Made by a program: the position numbers and the translations under genes. Shown piece after piece: positions 8,367 through 18,329 of a stretch of 64,000 nucleotides of DNA (within the stretch, counting starts at the first letter, position 1; each line of letters begins with the position of its first letter). Origin of the DNA: Curvibacter lanceolatus ATCC 14669 (lineage in GTDB: Bacteria > Pseudomonadota > Gammaproteobacteria > Burkholderiales > Burkholderiaceae_C); NCBI RefSeq assembly GCF_000381265.1, contig NZ_KB906266.1, positions 62,001 to 126,000 on the forward strand, in the 5' to 3' direction. The notes beneath the pieces are model-generated. The model did no database searches. It was not told the DNA's origin and saw only the letters and a program-made list of their open reading frames with translations.

Positions 8367-9755
8367 TCAATCCCGTGTCACCCGCAACACCTCTTCACGC
8401 GAGGTGATGCCGGCGGCGATCAGGCGTTCGCCGTCGTCGCGCATCAGCGTCATGCCCGAGGCCAGGGCGGCGTGGCGGATGTCGGCTTCGGCGGCCTGGC
8501 CGTGGATCTGGGCGCGGATGGCTTCGTCGGTCACCAGCAGTTCGAACACGCCGGTGCGGCCGGCGTAACCCGTGTGGCCGCAGTGTTCGCAACCGGCGCC
8601 GTGGCAATGGCTGCAGTATTTGCGCACCAGGCGCTGGGCCAGCACGCCCAGCAGCGAGGACGACAGCAGGAAGGGCTCGACCCCCATGTCGGTCAGGCGG
8701 GTGATGGCGCTGGCGGCATCGTTGGTGTGCAGGGTGGCCAGCACCAGGTGGCCGGTGAGCGAGGCCTGGATGGCGATCTGGGCGGTCTCGAAGTCGCGGA
8801 TTTCGCCGATCATGATCACGTCCGGGTCTTGCCGCAGGATGGCGCGCAAGGCCTTGGCAAAGGTCAGGTCGATCTTGGCATTGACCTGGGTCTGGCCCAC
8901 GCCGGCCAGCTCGTATTCGATGGGGTCTTCCACCGTCATGATGTTGCTCTGCGTGGCGTCCAGCCGTTGCAGGCCGGCGTACAGCGTGGTGGTCTTGCCC
9001 GAGCCGGTGGGCCCGGTCACCAGGATGATGCCGTGCGGCTGGCCGATCAGCTTCTCGAAGCGGGCCAGCACCTCGCCCTGCATGCCCACCGATTCGAGGC
9101 TGAGCTTGCTTTCGCTCTTGTCGAGCAGGCGCAGCACCGCGCGCTCGCCATGCGCGCTGGGCAGGGTGGACACGCGCACATCGATGGCGCGGGTGCCCAG
9201 GCGCAGGCTGATGCGGCCATCTTGCGGCAGGCGTTTTTCGGAGATGTCGAGGTCGGCCATGATCTTCAGGCGTGAGATCAGGGCCGCGTGCAGCGCCCGG
9301 TTGGGCGTGACCACCTCACGCAAGGTGCCGTCCACCCGGAAGCGCACGCTGGAGTGGCGTTCGTAGGGCTCGATGTGGATGTCGCTGGCGCCGTCGCGCG
9401 CGGCCTGGGTCAGCAAGGCATTGAGCATGCGGATGATGGGCGCATCGTCCGAGGTCTCCAGCAGGTCTTCCACCGCGGGCAGCTCTTGCATGATGCGCGA
9501 CAGGTCGGCATCGGATTCGACCTCGCTGACCACGCTGGCGGCACTCGATTCGCCCTGGGCGTAGGCCGCCGAGATGCGCTGGGCCAGTGCCTGCGGCTCC
9601 AGCCTTTGCAAGGCGTGCACGGCATGGCGTCGCATCACCTCGGTGCAGGCTGCCTCGTCGGAGTTGCCGGAGCGCACCAGGGTGCAACGTTGGCCGTCGT
9701 CCTCCAGCAGCAGCTGGAAGGTGCGCGCAAAAGCGTAGGGCAAGGGGTAGCGCAT
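8367..9755 (-). CDS. gspE: Type II secretion ATPase GspE
   Basis: A 462-residue secretion ATPase. It has the N2 part with [13 protein letters not shown], Walker [11 protein letters not shown] near residue 245, the Asp box, Walker [14 protein letters not shown] and the His box. The C-terminal zinc finger with paired cysteines (CSHC and CEHC) typical of GspE is present. The N-terminal N1 domain is somewhat short for the family. It acts in the cytoplasm, docked to GspL and GspF. Its start is 8 bases after the gspD stop. The next gene on the strand is an AbrB antitoxin rather than gspF. Confidence 0.95.
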   Translation of the reverse strand: MRYPLPYAFARTFQLLLEDDGQRCTLVRSGNSDEAACTEVMRRHAVHALQRLEPQALAQRISAAYAQGESSAASVVSEVESDADLSRIMQELPAVEDLLETSDDAPIIRMLNALLTQAARDGASDIHIEPYERHSSVRFRVDGTLREVVTPNRALHAALISRLKIMADLDISEKRLPQDGRISLRLGTRAIDVRVSTLPSAHGERAVLRLLDKSESKLSLESVGMQGEVLARFEKLIGQPHGIILVTGPTGSGKTTTLYAGLQRLDATQSNIMTVEDPIEYELAGVGQTQVNAKIDLTFAKALRAILRQDPDVIMIGEIRDFETAQIAIQASLTGHLVLATLHTNDAASAITRLTDMGVEPFLLSSSLLGVLAQRLVRKYCSHCHGAGCEHCGHTGYAGRTGVFELLVTDEAIRAQIHGQAAEADIRHAALASGMTLMRDDGERLIAAGITSREEVLRVTRD

Positions 9756-9763
9756 GGCGGGGG

Positions 9764-11998
9764 TCAGGGCTTCTTGTCGGTGACGGGCAGGGTGTCGGTG
9801 GTGAGGTTGTTGGCCGGGGCCTGGGCGCCCTCTTTGGCGCTGTCCCTGGCGGTTCCCTTGGCTGTTTCCTTGCCGGTCAGGGCTGGCAGCACCGGCGCGC
9901 CGGTCACGCTGGGCAGCATGGCGTTGGGCGTGGGTTGCACGGTCTGCTGCACGCCGCGCAGGCTGTCGTAGCGGCCGGCCGTGATGGCGTCGGCATCGGC
10001 CGCGTCACGCACCACCACCGGGCGCAGGAAGACCATCAGGTTGGTCTTTTTGCGCGTGCGGTTTTCGCTCTTGAACAGGTTGCCCACCACGGGCAGGTCG
10101 CCCATCAGGGGCACCTTGTCGGCCGAGCCGGAGTATTCGTCCTGCATCAGGCCGCCCAGCACCACGATGGAGCCGTCGTCGACCAGCACGTTCGATTCGA
10201 TGGAGCGCTTGTTGGTGGTGGGGCCGTTGGTGTCCTTTTTGGTCGACGCGTCGATGCTCGACACCTCCTGGTAGATGGCCATCTTGACGGTGCCGTTTTC
10301 GCTGATCTGCGGCTTCACCCGCAGCGTCAAGCCCACGTCCTTGCGCTCCACGGTCTGGAACGGGTTGACGGTGCTGGTGCTGTTGTTGGTGCTGGTGTAA
10401 GTGCCGGTCACGAAGGGCACGTTCTGGCCGATCACGATCTTGGCTTCTTCGTTGTCCAGGGTCAGCAGGTTGGGGGTGGAGAGCACGTTGCCGTCGCCGT
10501 TGTTCTCGAGGAACTGGGCCAGGAAGCCCAGCACATACTGCCCGTTGATCTTGCTGCCGATGCCGAAGTTGAAGCCGTTGCCCGGCAGTACCGAGCCCAG
10601 GGCGCTGGTGGACAGGCTCAGCAGGTTGGCGCCCGCGGCGCTGGAGTTGGTGCCCAGCAGGCCCACGGTGCCGCCGGCACTGCCCAGCAGGCCTTGCCAC
10701 TGCACGCCGAACTGGGCGACCTTGTTGGCGTTGACCTCGACGATCAGGCTTTCCACCAGCACCTGGGCACGGCGGCCGTCGAGCCGGTCGATGACCTCGC
10801 GCAGCTGCCGGTACTGCGGCTCGGGGGCCGAGATGATCAGCGAGTTGGTGGCCGGGTCGGCCTGGATCTGACCGCCGGTGGAGGGTTGGGCGCTGTTGCC
10901 GAAGCTGCTGGAAACACCGCCGCCCAGGCCGCTGGTGCTGCCCGTGGTCGTGCTGCCTGTGGTGCTGCCCGGTGTGCCCAGGTTGCTGCTGGACAGGTTG
11001 GTGCCCGTGCTGCCGGTCAGCGAGCCGGTGTTGCCGGCACCGCCGCTGGCGGCCACCAGGGCGGCGCGCAAGGTGGTGGCCAGCTTGGTGGCGTCGGCGT
11101 TCTTCAGGTAGACCACATGGATGTTGCCGGAGGCGCCACCGCTGGCGTTGGGCTGGTCCAGCTTGGCCACCAGCGAGCGCACCAGCGCGGCCCGGGCCGG
11201 GTTGGCGGCGCGCAGGATCAGGCTGTTGCTGCGCGGTTCGGCCAGCAGCGTGGTCTTGAACGAGGTGTCGGCCTGGCCCTGCGCGGCTGCACCGGCGGCA
11301 CCGCTGCCCGGGTCGATCAGGCGGTTGACCAGCACCACCAGGTCGCTGGCCAGGGCGTGGCGCAGCGGGATCACGTCGACATCGCTGGCGTTGGGCACAT
11401 CCATCGAGGCGATGATGCGTGCCAGCCGCTGCAGGTTGTCGGCGTAGTCGGTGATGATGATCGAGTTGTTGCCGGGGTTGACGTTGATGGTGTTGTTCGG
11501 GCTGATCAGGGGGCGCAGCACGGGCACCAGGTTGTTGGCGGTCTCGTAGTTGAGCCGGAAGATCTGGGTCACGATCTGGCTGCCTGCGGGGCTGCGCTTG
11601 TCGGTCTCGCTGCTGGAGATGGTCACGGGGCCGCCCTGCAGCTTGGCCTCGGCCTCGGGCACCACCTTGTACAGGCCGCTGGCCTCGACCACGGTGAAGC
11701 CCTGCAGGCGCAGCGTGGCCAGGAACTGCTCCCAGGCCACGGCGGGCGAGACCGGCTTTTCGCTGGTCAGGGTGAGGGTGCCCTTGACCCGGGGGTCGAT
11801 CACCAGGTTGCGCCCGGTGATCACGCCCAGGGTGCGGGCCACGCCTTCGATCTCGGCGTTGGTGAAGTTCAGGGTCACGGGCTCGCCGGGTTTGGGCGAG
11901 GCTGTGTTTTGCGCCACGGCGGGCACGGCGCCCAGCAGGATGCTGGTGGCCAGCGAGAGGCAGGCCAGTCGAACGACGGTGCGGGTCGGGTGTGTCAT
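9764..11998 (-). CDS. gspD: Type II secretion outer-membrane secretin GspD
   Basis: A secretin of 744 residues with a Sec signal peptide ending AVPAVAQ. N0 and three N domains follow ([26 protein letters not shown]-like repeats), then the C-terminal secretin domain with [16 protein letters not shown] long Ser/Gly/Thr-rich linker (about 10880-11060) lies in the last N domain. GspD forms the multimeric outer-membrane gate. No pilotin gene (gspS) is in view. Its start is one base after the gspN stop, so it is in the same operon. Confidence 0.96.
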   Translation of the reverse strand: MTHPTRTVVRLACLSLATSILLGAVPAVAQNTASPKPGEPVTLNFTNAEIEGVARTLGVITGRNLVIDPRVKGTLTLTSEKPVSPAVAWEQFLATLRLQGFTVVEASGLYKVVPEAEAKLQGGPVTISSSETDKRSPAGSQIVTQIFRLNYETANNLVPVLRPLISPNNTINVNPGNNSIIITDYADNLQRLARIIASMDVPNASDVDVIPLRHALASDLVVLVNRLIDPGSGAAGAAAQGQADTSFKTTLLAEPRSNSLILRAANPARAALVRSLVAKLDQPNASGGASGNIHVVYLKNADATKLATTLRAALVAASGGAGNTGSLTGSTGTNLSSSNLGTPGSTTGSTTTGSTSGLGGGVSSSFGNSAQPSTGGQIQADPATNSLIISAPEPQYRQLREVIDRLDGRRAQVLVESLIVEVNANKVAQFGVQWQGLLGSAGGTVGLLGTNSSAAGANLLSLSTSALGSVLPGNGFNFGIGSKINGQYVLGFLAQFLENNGDGNVLSTPNLLTLDNEEAKIVIGQNVPFVTGTYTSTNNSTSTVNPFQTVERKDVGLTLRVKPQISENGTVKMAIYQEVSSIDASTKKDTNGPTTNKRSIESNVLVDDGSIVVLGGLMQDEYSGSADKVPLMGDLPVVGNLFKSENRTRKKTNLMVFLRPVVVRDAADADAITAGRYDSLRGVQQTVQPTPNAMLPSVTGAPVLPALTGKETAKGTARDSAKEGAQAPANNLTTDTLPVTDKKP

Positions 11999-11999
11999 G

Positions 12000-12839
12000 T
12001 CAAGAGCCCAAGGTGATGATGGAGCGCGCGCCGCGGCGCCGCCCGATGATGTTCAGCAGATTGTCCAGTGCCGCTTCGTGCTCGGGGGCCGCCTGGGCCG
12101 CGCCTTCGAAGCGCAGGCGCGAACCCACCCACTGGCCCTGGCCTTCGAGCAGCAGGCTGCCCTCCAGGGTGTTCAACTGCAGGGTGGGGCTGTCGCCGCC
12201 TTGCAGGGTGACGTGGTAGCTGCCCATTGGCTTGAGGGTGGACAGGCGCGAGGAGACGTCGCGGGCCTCGATCTGCAGCTGACCGTCGAGGTGGGCGCGC
12301 CCTGCGATCCATTGCAGCTGCAGGCCCTGGCTGGCCAGCTCAAGCCGGCCCTGCACCTGCAAGGTGTTGAAGGGCGTGCCCAGGCCGTTGAGCAGTGCGG
12401 CCGGCCAGTGGGAGTGGTGGTCTTGCACCTGCACCGTGGCGCCTCCCCAGTTCGGGCTGAGCCGGATCTGCAGGGTGGGCTCGGTGCAACAGGGCAGGCT
12501 GAGCGACAGGCCCAGCCCCTGCAGCGAGGGCTGAAGCTGCCATTGCAGGCGCCCGGGCAGGGTGCTGCGGTCCTGGCTGCCGCTGCCGCCGGTCAGCACC
12601 AGCTGCGCCGAGCCGTTCCAGACCGTGCCACGGGGCAGCAGCAGTTGCACCTGGTCATGGCTGAGCTGTTGCACGGCGTCGGCCAGCCAGCGCGCCGGCG
12701 CGCCCAGCACGGCACTGAGCAGGGCGCCGCACAGGGCACCGGCCCAGGCCCAGCGCCGGCCGGGGGAGGGGGTGCGCGCCGGGGCCCCGGCCCGGCGGGG
12801 GCGGGCAGTGGTGGGCGTCAGTGGTGGGCGAAGGCGCAT
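12000..12839 (-). CDS. gspN: Type II secretion protein GspN
   Basis: A protein of 279 residues with one N-terminal membrane segment (WAWAGALCGALLSAVLGAPA) and a periplasmic beta-rich remainder. The GspN hallmark GTVWNGSAQL is present at about residues 71-80. GspN is an accessory inner-membrane protein of the secretion machine found in a subset of T2SS operons. Its position between gspM and gspD, with 21 bases to gspM and one base to gspD, supports the call. Confidence 0.88.
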   Translation of the reverse strand: MRLRPPLTPTTARPRRAGAPARTPSPGRRWAWAGALCGALLSAVLGAPARWLADAVQQLSHDQVQLLLPRGTVWNGSAQLVLTGGSGSQDRSTLPGRLQWQLQPSLQGLGLSLSLPCCTEPTLQIRLSPNWGGATVQVQDHHSHWPAALLNGLGTPFNTLQVQGRLELASQGLQLQWIAGRAHLDGQLQIEARDVSSRLSTLKPMGSYHVTLQGGDSPTLQLNTLEGSLLLEGQGQWVGSRLRFEGAAQAAPEHEAALDNLLNIIGRRRGARSIITLGS

Positions 12840-12860
12840 GGGAACTGAAGCAGCAGGCGC

Positions 12861-13424
12861 TCAGGCCGGGGGCAGGGCGAGTACCAGGCTGCCGTCCCAG
12901 GCGGGTTCGGCCACGGTGGGGGCTGGTTTGCCGGCGGGTGCGCCGTTGTTGTTGGCGTTGGCGGGGGCGTTGGTGGCCCCATTGCTGCGGCTCAGGCGCA
13001 CCTCGGCGGGCAGCACGCGGGCATTGGCCCGGGCCTGGCTCAACCACTGCGCCAAGGCGGTGGCGGGCACGGCCTTGAGCACCAGGGTGGCGCGTTCGCC
13101 CTGCACCGTGAGCTGGCCGCCCGTGCCCAGGCGCTGGCGCACGCTGGACTCCAGCGCCTGCAGGGCCTCCTGGCGCGACAGCCGGGTCTGCTGCTGCAGT
13201 TCGCGGGCCTGGCTTTGCAGGCTCTGCATCTGCTGCCATTGGGCGTCCAGCCCCTGCTGGCGGGCTTCGGTGCTGCGCAGGGTGCGCAGGGCCGGGGCCA
13301 GACCCACCCACCAGAACAGGGCCCCTGCCAGCACCAGGGCGGCGGCGATCAGGGCCTGGCGTTCGCGCGGGGCCAGGGTCTGCCAGCGTTGCTGCAGGGC
13401 TTTTTTCAGGGTTTGGGGGGTCAT
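12861..13424 (-). CDS. gspM: Type II secretion protein GspM
   Basis: A 187-residue bitopic inner-membrane protein starting MTPQTLKKALQQRW, with one hydrophobic segment (ALIAAALVLAGALFWWVGLA). A coiled-coil-prone Gln/Leu-rich stretch and the periplasmic ferredoxin-like domain follow. GspM partners GspL in the platform. The start is placed at 13424, where ATG overlaps the gspL stop by 4 bases; a longer in-frame start would extend well into gspL. Confidence 0.9.
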   Translation of the reverse strand: MTPQTLKKALQQRWQTLAPRERQALIAAALVLAGALFWWVGLAPALRTLRSTEARQQGLDAQWQQMQSLQSQARELQQQTRLSRQEALQALESSVRQRLGTGGQLTVQGERATLVLKAVPATALAQWLSQARANARVLPAEVRLSRSNGATNAPANANNNGAPAGKPAPTVAEPAWDGSLVLALPPA

Positions 13425-14668
13425 GGGCGGGCCTCCTGGCGGACGATCCATTGCTCGCCTTCAGGCTGGCCGCCATAGCCGCGCTGGCGCAGGCGTTCGC
13501 GGGTCTGCTCGGTTTCTTCGGCGCCCAGGTTGAGGCCGCGCAGGCGCAGTTCGCCGTTGGCATAGTCGATGTGGCTGGCCTGGCGCCCGGGGGGCAGGGC
13601 CAGGGCCAGGGCGGCGATCAGGGTTTCAAAGTCGTTGCCGGCGGCCTGGCCGGCGGCCTGGCGCAGGGCGCTGACCTCGCGGGCCATCTGCACCGGGGCA
13701 TCGACCACCACGGTGACCGAGGGAAAGGTGCGGGTCAGGGTCTGGCGGATGTCGGCTTCGCGCTGGCGCAGGTTCTGGCTTTCCTTCCAGGCCCAGGCAT
13801 TCAAGCCGGCCAACTGGGCCAGCAGCAGGGCCGCCACCCCCCAGCGCAGCGGGCGCCAGGCGGGGGCTTGCCAGACGGCCTGCAGGGCGCGCACGCCCTG
13901 GCGGGTGATGCGGTTGCGCTGGCTGCTGGCAAAGCTTTGCTGGGCCAGCTCCCAGGGGCCGGCCGCGGCCTCGAGCCAACGCGTGGCCGGTGGCTCCAAG
14001 GTGACGGCCTGGCCCAGCACGGCTTCGGCTTGCTGGGCCAGGGCCGGTTCGGCGCACAGCCGGGTGCCTTCGGGCAGGGGAGGCAAGACGGGTTGCGGGC
14101 TGTCGACGAGCCCCAGCAGGGGCCAGCTGATGACGGGGCTGCTGGCGTCCAGCCCGGTCAGCACCCAGCGTGGGCCATGTTCGTCGGGGTTGGCCGCCTG
14201 CACGGCGCGCAGCACCGGGGTGGCCTCGGCGTGGGCGGCGGGCCAGAGTTCGGGGACGATGCGGGTCACACTGCGGCCCGCGGCTTCGAGGGCCTGCAGG
14301 GCCGCGCCCAGCCAGGCCCGGTTGCACACGGCCACCCATTGCGGGCGGCCAGCCTCGGGCGCCGGGCCCAGCGCCAGGTGCAATTGCTGGGGTTCATCCA
14401 GCAAGCGTTCTTCAAGCAAACCCTCCAGCACCGCCTGCAGGCGCGCACTGCCCGGGCCGGTGCCGCGCGGCAGCTCGACGGGCTGCCACGAGAGCTGATG
14501 CAGTGGCACCACGGCCACCACCTCGACCGGCCGCGTGGGTTGAGGCAGCAGGGCGGCCGTGGCCGTGCCCTGCTGCAGCACGGTGCGGCCATCGGGCGTG
14601 AGGAGGTAGGCCCATTCGGTGCTGGCGCCAGGTGCGCCATCGGGCAGGTAGACGATCAGGGTGCTCAT
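13421..14668 (-). CDS. gspL: Type II secretion protein GspL
   Basis: A 415-residue protein that starts MSTLIVYLPDG. It has a cytoplasmic actin-like domain that binds GspE, one membrane segment (about 13800-13860) and a periplasmic domain that pairs with GspM. It lies 75 bases after gspK and overlaps gspM by 4 bases. Length and order fit the GspL family. Confidence 0.92.
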   Translation of the reverse strand: MSTLIVYLPDGAPGASTEWAYLLTPDGRTVLQQGTATAALLPQPTRPVEVVAVVPLHQLSWQPVELPRGTGPGSARLQAVLEGLLEERLLDEPQQLHLALGPAPEAGRPQWVAVCNRAWLGAALQALEAAGRSVTRIVPELWPAAHAEATPVLRAVQAANPDEHGPRWVLTGLDASSPVISWPLLGLVDSPQPVLPPLPEGTRLCAEPALAQQAEAVLGQAVTLEPPATRWLEAAAGPWELAQQSFASSQRNRITRQGVRALQAVWQAPAWRPLRWGVAALLLAQLAGLNAWAWKESQNLRQREADIRQTLTRTFPSVTVVVDAPVQMAREVSALRQAAGQAAGNDFETLIAALALALPPGRQASHIDYANGELRLRGLNLGAEETEQTRERLRQRGYGGQPEGEQWIVRQEARP

Positions 14669-14743
14669 GGGAGATTGTGGCGGCCCATTGTAGAGAGGAG
14701 ATGTGAAGGTTCGGCGGCAGCCGCTCGGGCCGTGCCGGTGGGT

Positions 14744-15736
14744 TCAGGGTGGCGTCGGGTTGGACGCCACGGTATCGAATTGACCGCGTTCGCGCCACAG
14801 GGTTTGAACCTCCATGTTGGTGCGGCGCACCAGAGAGCGCTCCTGCACCCGGGTGTCGCCCAGGCGCAGGCGGCCCAGCACCTCGAAATAGCGGCTGCTG
14901 ATGCTGTGCTCGGCCTCGCTGAGCTGGCTGACGGCATCGCCCATCAGGGCGCCGGCATCGCTGATGGCCTTGAAGGGGGTGCGGGTGCGTTGCGTGACCA
15001 CGCGTTGTGCGGTGGCCATGTCCAGGGTGCGCACGCTGGCGTAGATCACCTCGGCGGGCGCGGTGTTGAGGTTGACCGGGGTGCGCTCGGGCAGCAGGGT
15101 CACATAGGGGCGCAGCCGGGCCAGGGTGCTGGCGCTGAGGCCGTAGGTGAGCAACTGGTCGAGCCGCTGGGCGGGCAGGGGGGCGCTGGTTTCCTGGGCT
15201 TTCTGGGCCAGCAGCAGGTTCTGCTCCAGGGTGGTGAGCTGGGCTTCGGGCAGGCCCAGCAGGTCAAACAGCTTGCTGGTGGCGCGGTGCGCCGATTCGC
15301 TGAGCTGCTTGTTGTTGATCAGGTTCTGCAGGTTGAGGCGGCCTTGCTGGTCGGTGATGGCGCCCGACAGAAAAGCCTCGGTGAGGTCCTTGTCGTCGCT
15401 GGCCGTGTTGCTCTGGTCGGCGGCCAGGAAGCTGGACAGCCGCGCTTCTTGCAGCGGGATGGCCCAGGGCTCGGACAAGGTGTCGGGGCCGCCGCTGCGG
15501 GCATCTTCGCGCAGGATCAGGCGCGACCAGTCGAGCGCCCCGGTCAGGATCCAGCTGGATTGCACGCGGGCGCGCTCGGCACTTTCCACCTCGACGGCGC
15601 GCCATTGCTGCCACAAGGCGCCCGCGGCCAGGGTGGCGACCAGGGTGACGGTGAGCATGGCGGCCAGCAGGGCAGCGCCGCGCTGCCGTGCCGCCAAGTT
15701 GTGGAGGGGGCTGGGGGGCTGGTGGCGCAGGCTCAT
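14744..15736 (-). CDS. gspK: Type II secretion minor pseudopilin GspK
   Basis: A 330-residue minor pseudopilin with a short N-terminal hydrophobic helix preceded by RQRGAALLAAML. Unlike the other pseudopilins it lacks Glu at position 5, a known trait of GspK. The large C-terminal globular part includes the helix-hairpin-like PVNLNTAPAEVI segment that is diagnostic for the family. The start at 15736 overlaps the gspJ stop by 4 bases; the same frame is open further upstream but without a pilin-like start. Confidence 0.93.
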   Translation of the reverse strand: MSLRHQPPSPLHNLAARQRGAALLAAMLTVTLVATLAAGALWQQWRAVEVESAERARVQSSWILTGALDWSRLILREDARSGGPDTLSEPWAIPLQEARLSSFLAADQSNTASDDKDLTEAFLSGAITDQQGRLNLQNLINNKQLSESAHRATSKLFDLLGLPEAQLTTLEQNLLLAQKAQETSAPLPAQRLDQLLTYGLSASTLARLRPYVTLLPERTPVNLNTAPAEVIYASVRTLDMATAQRVVTQRTRTPFKAISDAGALMGDAVSQLSEAEHSISSRYFEVLGRLRLGDTRVQERSLVRRTNMEVQTLWRERGQFDTVASNPTPP

Positions 15737-16476
15737 GACTTGTCTCCGCCCAGGATGGGGCGCACCCAGTCGCGCGTGATGCGCCCCGACACGGCCTGGC
15801 CCGGGGCCAGCGTGATGACCAGGCGCACGCCCTGGGGCAGTTTGCTGTCGCCTCGGCCATCCGCCGCCTTGCCATCCGGGGTGGGTGGGGTGCCTGTGTT
15901 GCCGCCTGGGTTGGTGCTGGCATCGCTGGACATGGGGTTGGTCCAGGCGTCCTGCCGGTAATAGAAGATCTGCCAGTCGTTGGCGGGGGTGATGAGCACC
16001 TCGCGCTGGCGTTGGGTCTGGTCGGGGTTCTGCCCCCACAGGGCGGCCATCTGCCAGGCGTTCTGCCAGTCGCCCCGGGTGCTGAGCGGGGGCGACTGCC
16101 AGCGCAGCCATTGGCCACCAGCGCCCGGGTTGCGCAGGGTCCAGCCCACCACCAGGGTGGCTTCGGGCTGGCTGGGTGGGCCCTGGCGGGTGAGGCGCAG
16201 CACCCGGCCGTCCCAGTCGATGGCGGTGATGTCGGGCAGGTCGACCAGGGATTCCAGGTCGGCCTGCCACTGGCCCAGGCCCGATTGCAGGGCCAGGGTC
16301 TGCTCGCTGTGCTGGTCGGTCTGGCGCAGGGTGCGCATCATGCCGTCCAGGCCCTGCCAGCTCAGCAAGGCCATGATGGCCATCACCGACAGGGCGATGA
16401 GCAGCTCGACCAGGGTGAAGCCCCGGGGGCGGTGTCTGCTCCCAGGAGGGGAAAGACGATGCAGGGGGTATTTCAT
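15733..16476 (-). CDS. gspJ: Type II secretion minor pseudopilin GspJ
   Basis: A 247-residue pseudopilin. The prepilin peptidase site is RPRG^FTLVELLIAL with Glu at position 5 of the mature helix. It forms the pseudopilus tip with GspI and GspK. The ATG at 16476 is one base past the gspI stop. The frame is open further upstream, but that would put more than 20 extra residues before the leader. Confidence 0.92.
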   Translation of the reverse strand: MKYPLHRLSPPGSRHRPRGFTLVELLIALSVMAIMALLSWQGLDGMMRTLRQTDQHSEQTLALQSGLGQWQADLESLVDLPDITAIDWDGRVLRLTRQGPPSQPEATLVVGWTLRNPGAGGQWLRWQSPPLSTRGDWQNAWQMAALWGQNPDQTQRQREVLITPANDWQIFYYRQDAWTNPMSSDASTNPGGNTGTPPTPDGKAADGRGDSKLPQGVRLVITLAPGQAVSGRITRDWVRPILGGDKS

Positions 16477-16477
16477 G

Positions 16478-16855
16478 TCAATAGCGCCCCACCACGGTGG
16501 AGAGTCGGACCACGGGCTGGCCGTCCTCATTGAAGGTCTGCACATCGACCCGGCGAAAGCTGGGGTTGGGGGTGGCGCGCACGGTCACATGCACCGGCAG
16601 GACACGGCCGCCCTGTTCGCAGCTCAGGTCGCTGTCGCCCACGCTGGGCATCTGGCGCGACAGGCGTGTTTTCACCAGTTCGTTTTCGGCGCACAGGTGG
16701 CCCAGCAGGGTGTCGACTTGGCGGCTGGCGTTGCGTGTCAGGGCGGAGCTGGCCTGGGCACCCGCCAGCAGGGCGATGGCCACGATGCTCAGGGCCACCA
16801 TCACTTCGATCAGGGTGAAGCCCTGGGCCCGGCCGGGGCGCTGGATGGGTTTCAT
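16478..16855 (-). CDS. gspI: Type II secretion minor pseudopilin GspI
   Basis: A 125-residue pseudopilin with leader MKPIQRPGRAQG^FTLIEVMVAL and mature Glu5. The C-terminal domain has a compact fold typical of GspI. The ATG at 16855 overlaps the gspH stop by 4 bases. It nucleates the pseudopilus tip complex in the inner membrane. Confidence 0.92.
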   Translation of the reverse strand: MKPIQRPGRAQGFTLIEVMVALSIVAIALLAGAQASSALTRNASRQVDTLLGHLCAENELVKTRLSRQMPSVGDSDLSCEQGGRVLPVHVTVRATPNPSFRRVDVQTFNEDGQPVVRLSTVVGRY

Positions 16856-17298
16856 GGCTCGCTGCTGACGGTGAAGGGGCGCAGGCCATCGGTGGCCAGG
16901 CGCAGGCTGCGTCCGGGGGCTTCGCTGTTGACCAGGGTGACTTGCTGGGGGCCGATCACGGGCTCGGGGCCCAGGTTCAGGCGGCCCTGCGCGGGCAGGG
17001 CCTGGGTGCCGGGCGACAGCCATTGCTGCGGCATCGAGCCCTCGGGCAGGCCGGTGAAGGTGAAGCCTTGCGGGGTGGGCATCCATTGCACGGCCACGCC
17101 GCTGGCACGCGAGCGCGCCCGGGCCGTGTCCAGCAGGGCGGCCAGGCGCTGGGCCTCACGCTCCAGCTGGGTCTGGCTGTTGTCGCGCAGGGCCATCGAG
17201 ACGCCGGCACTGGCCAGGGCCATGATGCTGATGACGATCAGCAACTCGATCAGCGTGAAGCCTCGTGGCGGGCGCCCTGCGGTCGCCAGGGTGTTCAT
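16852..17298 (-). CDS. gspH: Type II secretion minor pseudopilin GspH
   Basis: A pseudopilin of 148 residues from ATG 17298, with leader MNTLATAGRPPRG^FTLIELLIV and mature Glu5. A GTG at 17346 overlaps the gspG stop by 4 bases and would lengthen the leader by 16 residues. Coupling favours the GTG and the usual leader length favours the ATG. GspH links the major pseudopilus to the tip. Confidence 0.88.
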   Translation of the reverse strand: MNTLATAGRPPRGFTLIELLIVISIMALASAGVSMALRDNSQTQLEREAQRLAALLDTARARSRASGVAVQWMPTPQGFTFTGLPEGSMPQQWLSPGTQALPAQGRLNLGPEPVIGPQQVTLVNSEAPGRSLRLATDGLRPFTVSSEP

Positions 17299-17342
17299 GG
17301 GGGCGGTCGGCAAGGGTGCTGCGGCAGGCACCCCGGCGGTGT

Positions 17343-17783
17343 TCACTGCCAGCTGCCGATGTCGGCGTCTTTGCCCTCGCCACCGGATTGGCCATCGGCA
17401 CCGAAGGACATCACGTCGATCTCACCTTTGATACCCGGGTTCAGGTACTGGTAAGGACGGCCCCAGGGGTCGTTGGGCAGCTTTTCGAGGTAGGGCTTCC
17501 AGTTGGGTGGCACCGGGGCCGTGGTGGGGCGGGCGATTAACGCACGCAGGCCTTGTTCGGCCGTGGGGTAGCGCTGGTTGTCGAGGCGGTACAGCTTGAG
17601 GGCCTGGACCAGGTTGTTCACGTCGGTGCGCGCCGCGGTGGCGCGGGCGTCGTCGGCCCGGTCCAGCACGTTGGGCACGATCAGCGCGGCCAGCACGCCG
17701 ATGATGACCAGCACCACCATCAGTTCAATGAGGGTGAAGCCGGCCTGGACGCGACGGCGAAGGTGGTTGAGGGATCGGTTCAT
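17343..17783 (-). CDS. gspG: Type II secretion major pseudopilin GspG
   Basis: The major pseudopilin, 146 residues. The leader ends RVQAG^FTLIELMVVLVII. It carries the GspG hallmarks LKLYRLDNQRYPTAEQGL, DPWGRPYQY and the acidic C-terminal calcium region near MSFGADGQSGG. It is the first gene of the minus-strand gsp run, so the promoter should lie between 17783 and the divergent gspC. Confidence 0.96.
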   Translation of the reverse strand: MNRSLNHLRRRVQAGFTLIELMVVLVIIGVLAALIVPNVLDRADDARATAARTDVNNLVQALKLYRLDNQRYPTAEQGLRALIARPTTAPVPPNWKPYLEKLPNDPWGRPYQYLNPGIKGEIDVMSFGADGQSGGEGKDADIGSWQ

Positions 17784-17864
17784 GGGCGAAGTGGGCAAAA
17801 ACACCGGTTGGGCTGGAGGAGCAGAACTTGAGGAACTCGGAATCGCTTGAATCATAATCCGCGC

Positions 17865-18329
17865 ATGATGACATCTTCGACCTTGTCCCCGGCTCAGCGC
17901 TGGGTGATCCGCGGCTCGTCCTTTACAGTCTGGGCGCTGGCCGCGGCATCGGCCGTGTTCTGGGGCCTGAGGCTGGCTCAACCGGCGCCGGTGCCCTCGG
18001 TCGAGGTGGCAGCAGGCACCACGCTCGAGGCCGACCCGGCCGCGGTGGCCCGTTTTCTGGGCGCCACCCAGGGCCCTGTGGCGGTGCTGCCCGGGGCGCC
18101 CGCGCTGGCCAGTCGCCTGAGCCTGATCGGTGTGGTGGCGGATGGTCATCAATGGGGCGCCGCCCTGATCTCGGTGGACGGCAAGCCAGCCCACCCCTAC
18201 CGGGTGGGGGCCACGCTGGAAGACGGCGTGGTGCTGCTGGCGGTGGATCGCCGCCGTGCCTTGCTGGGCCCCTCGCGCGATGCCGCGCCCACGCTGACGC
18301 TGGAGCTGCCGGCGCTCAAGAAGCCTTGA
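17865..18329 (+). CDS. gspC: Short GspC-like type II secretion protein
   Basis: A 154-residue protein with one N-terminal membrane segment (VWALAAASAVFWGLRLAQ) followed by a periplasmic homology-region domain (LSLIGVVADGHQWGAALISV, then KPAHPYRVGATLEDGVVL). This is the part of GspC that touches the secretin GspD. The PDZ or coiled-coil C-terminal domain of classical GspC is absent. It reads away from gspG. Its last 14 bases overlap the 3' end of the convergent cobC. Start options are ATG 17865, ATG 17868 and TTG 17847. Confidence 0.82.
   Translation: MMTSSTLSPAQRWVIRGSSFTVWALAAASAVFWGLRLAQPAPVPSVEVAAGTTLEADPAAVARFLGATQGPVAVLPGAPALASRLSLIGVVADGHQWGAALISVDGKPAHPYRVGATLEDGVVLLAVDRRRALLGPSRDAAPTLTLELPALKKP

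Noticed and set aside
9587..12016. 809-codon open frame on the plus strand
   Set aside because: Antisense to gspE and gspD with low-complexity composition; a shadow frame.
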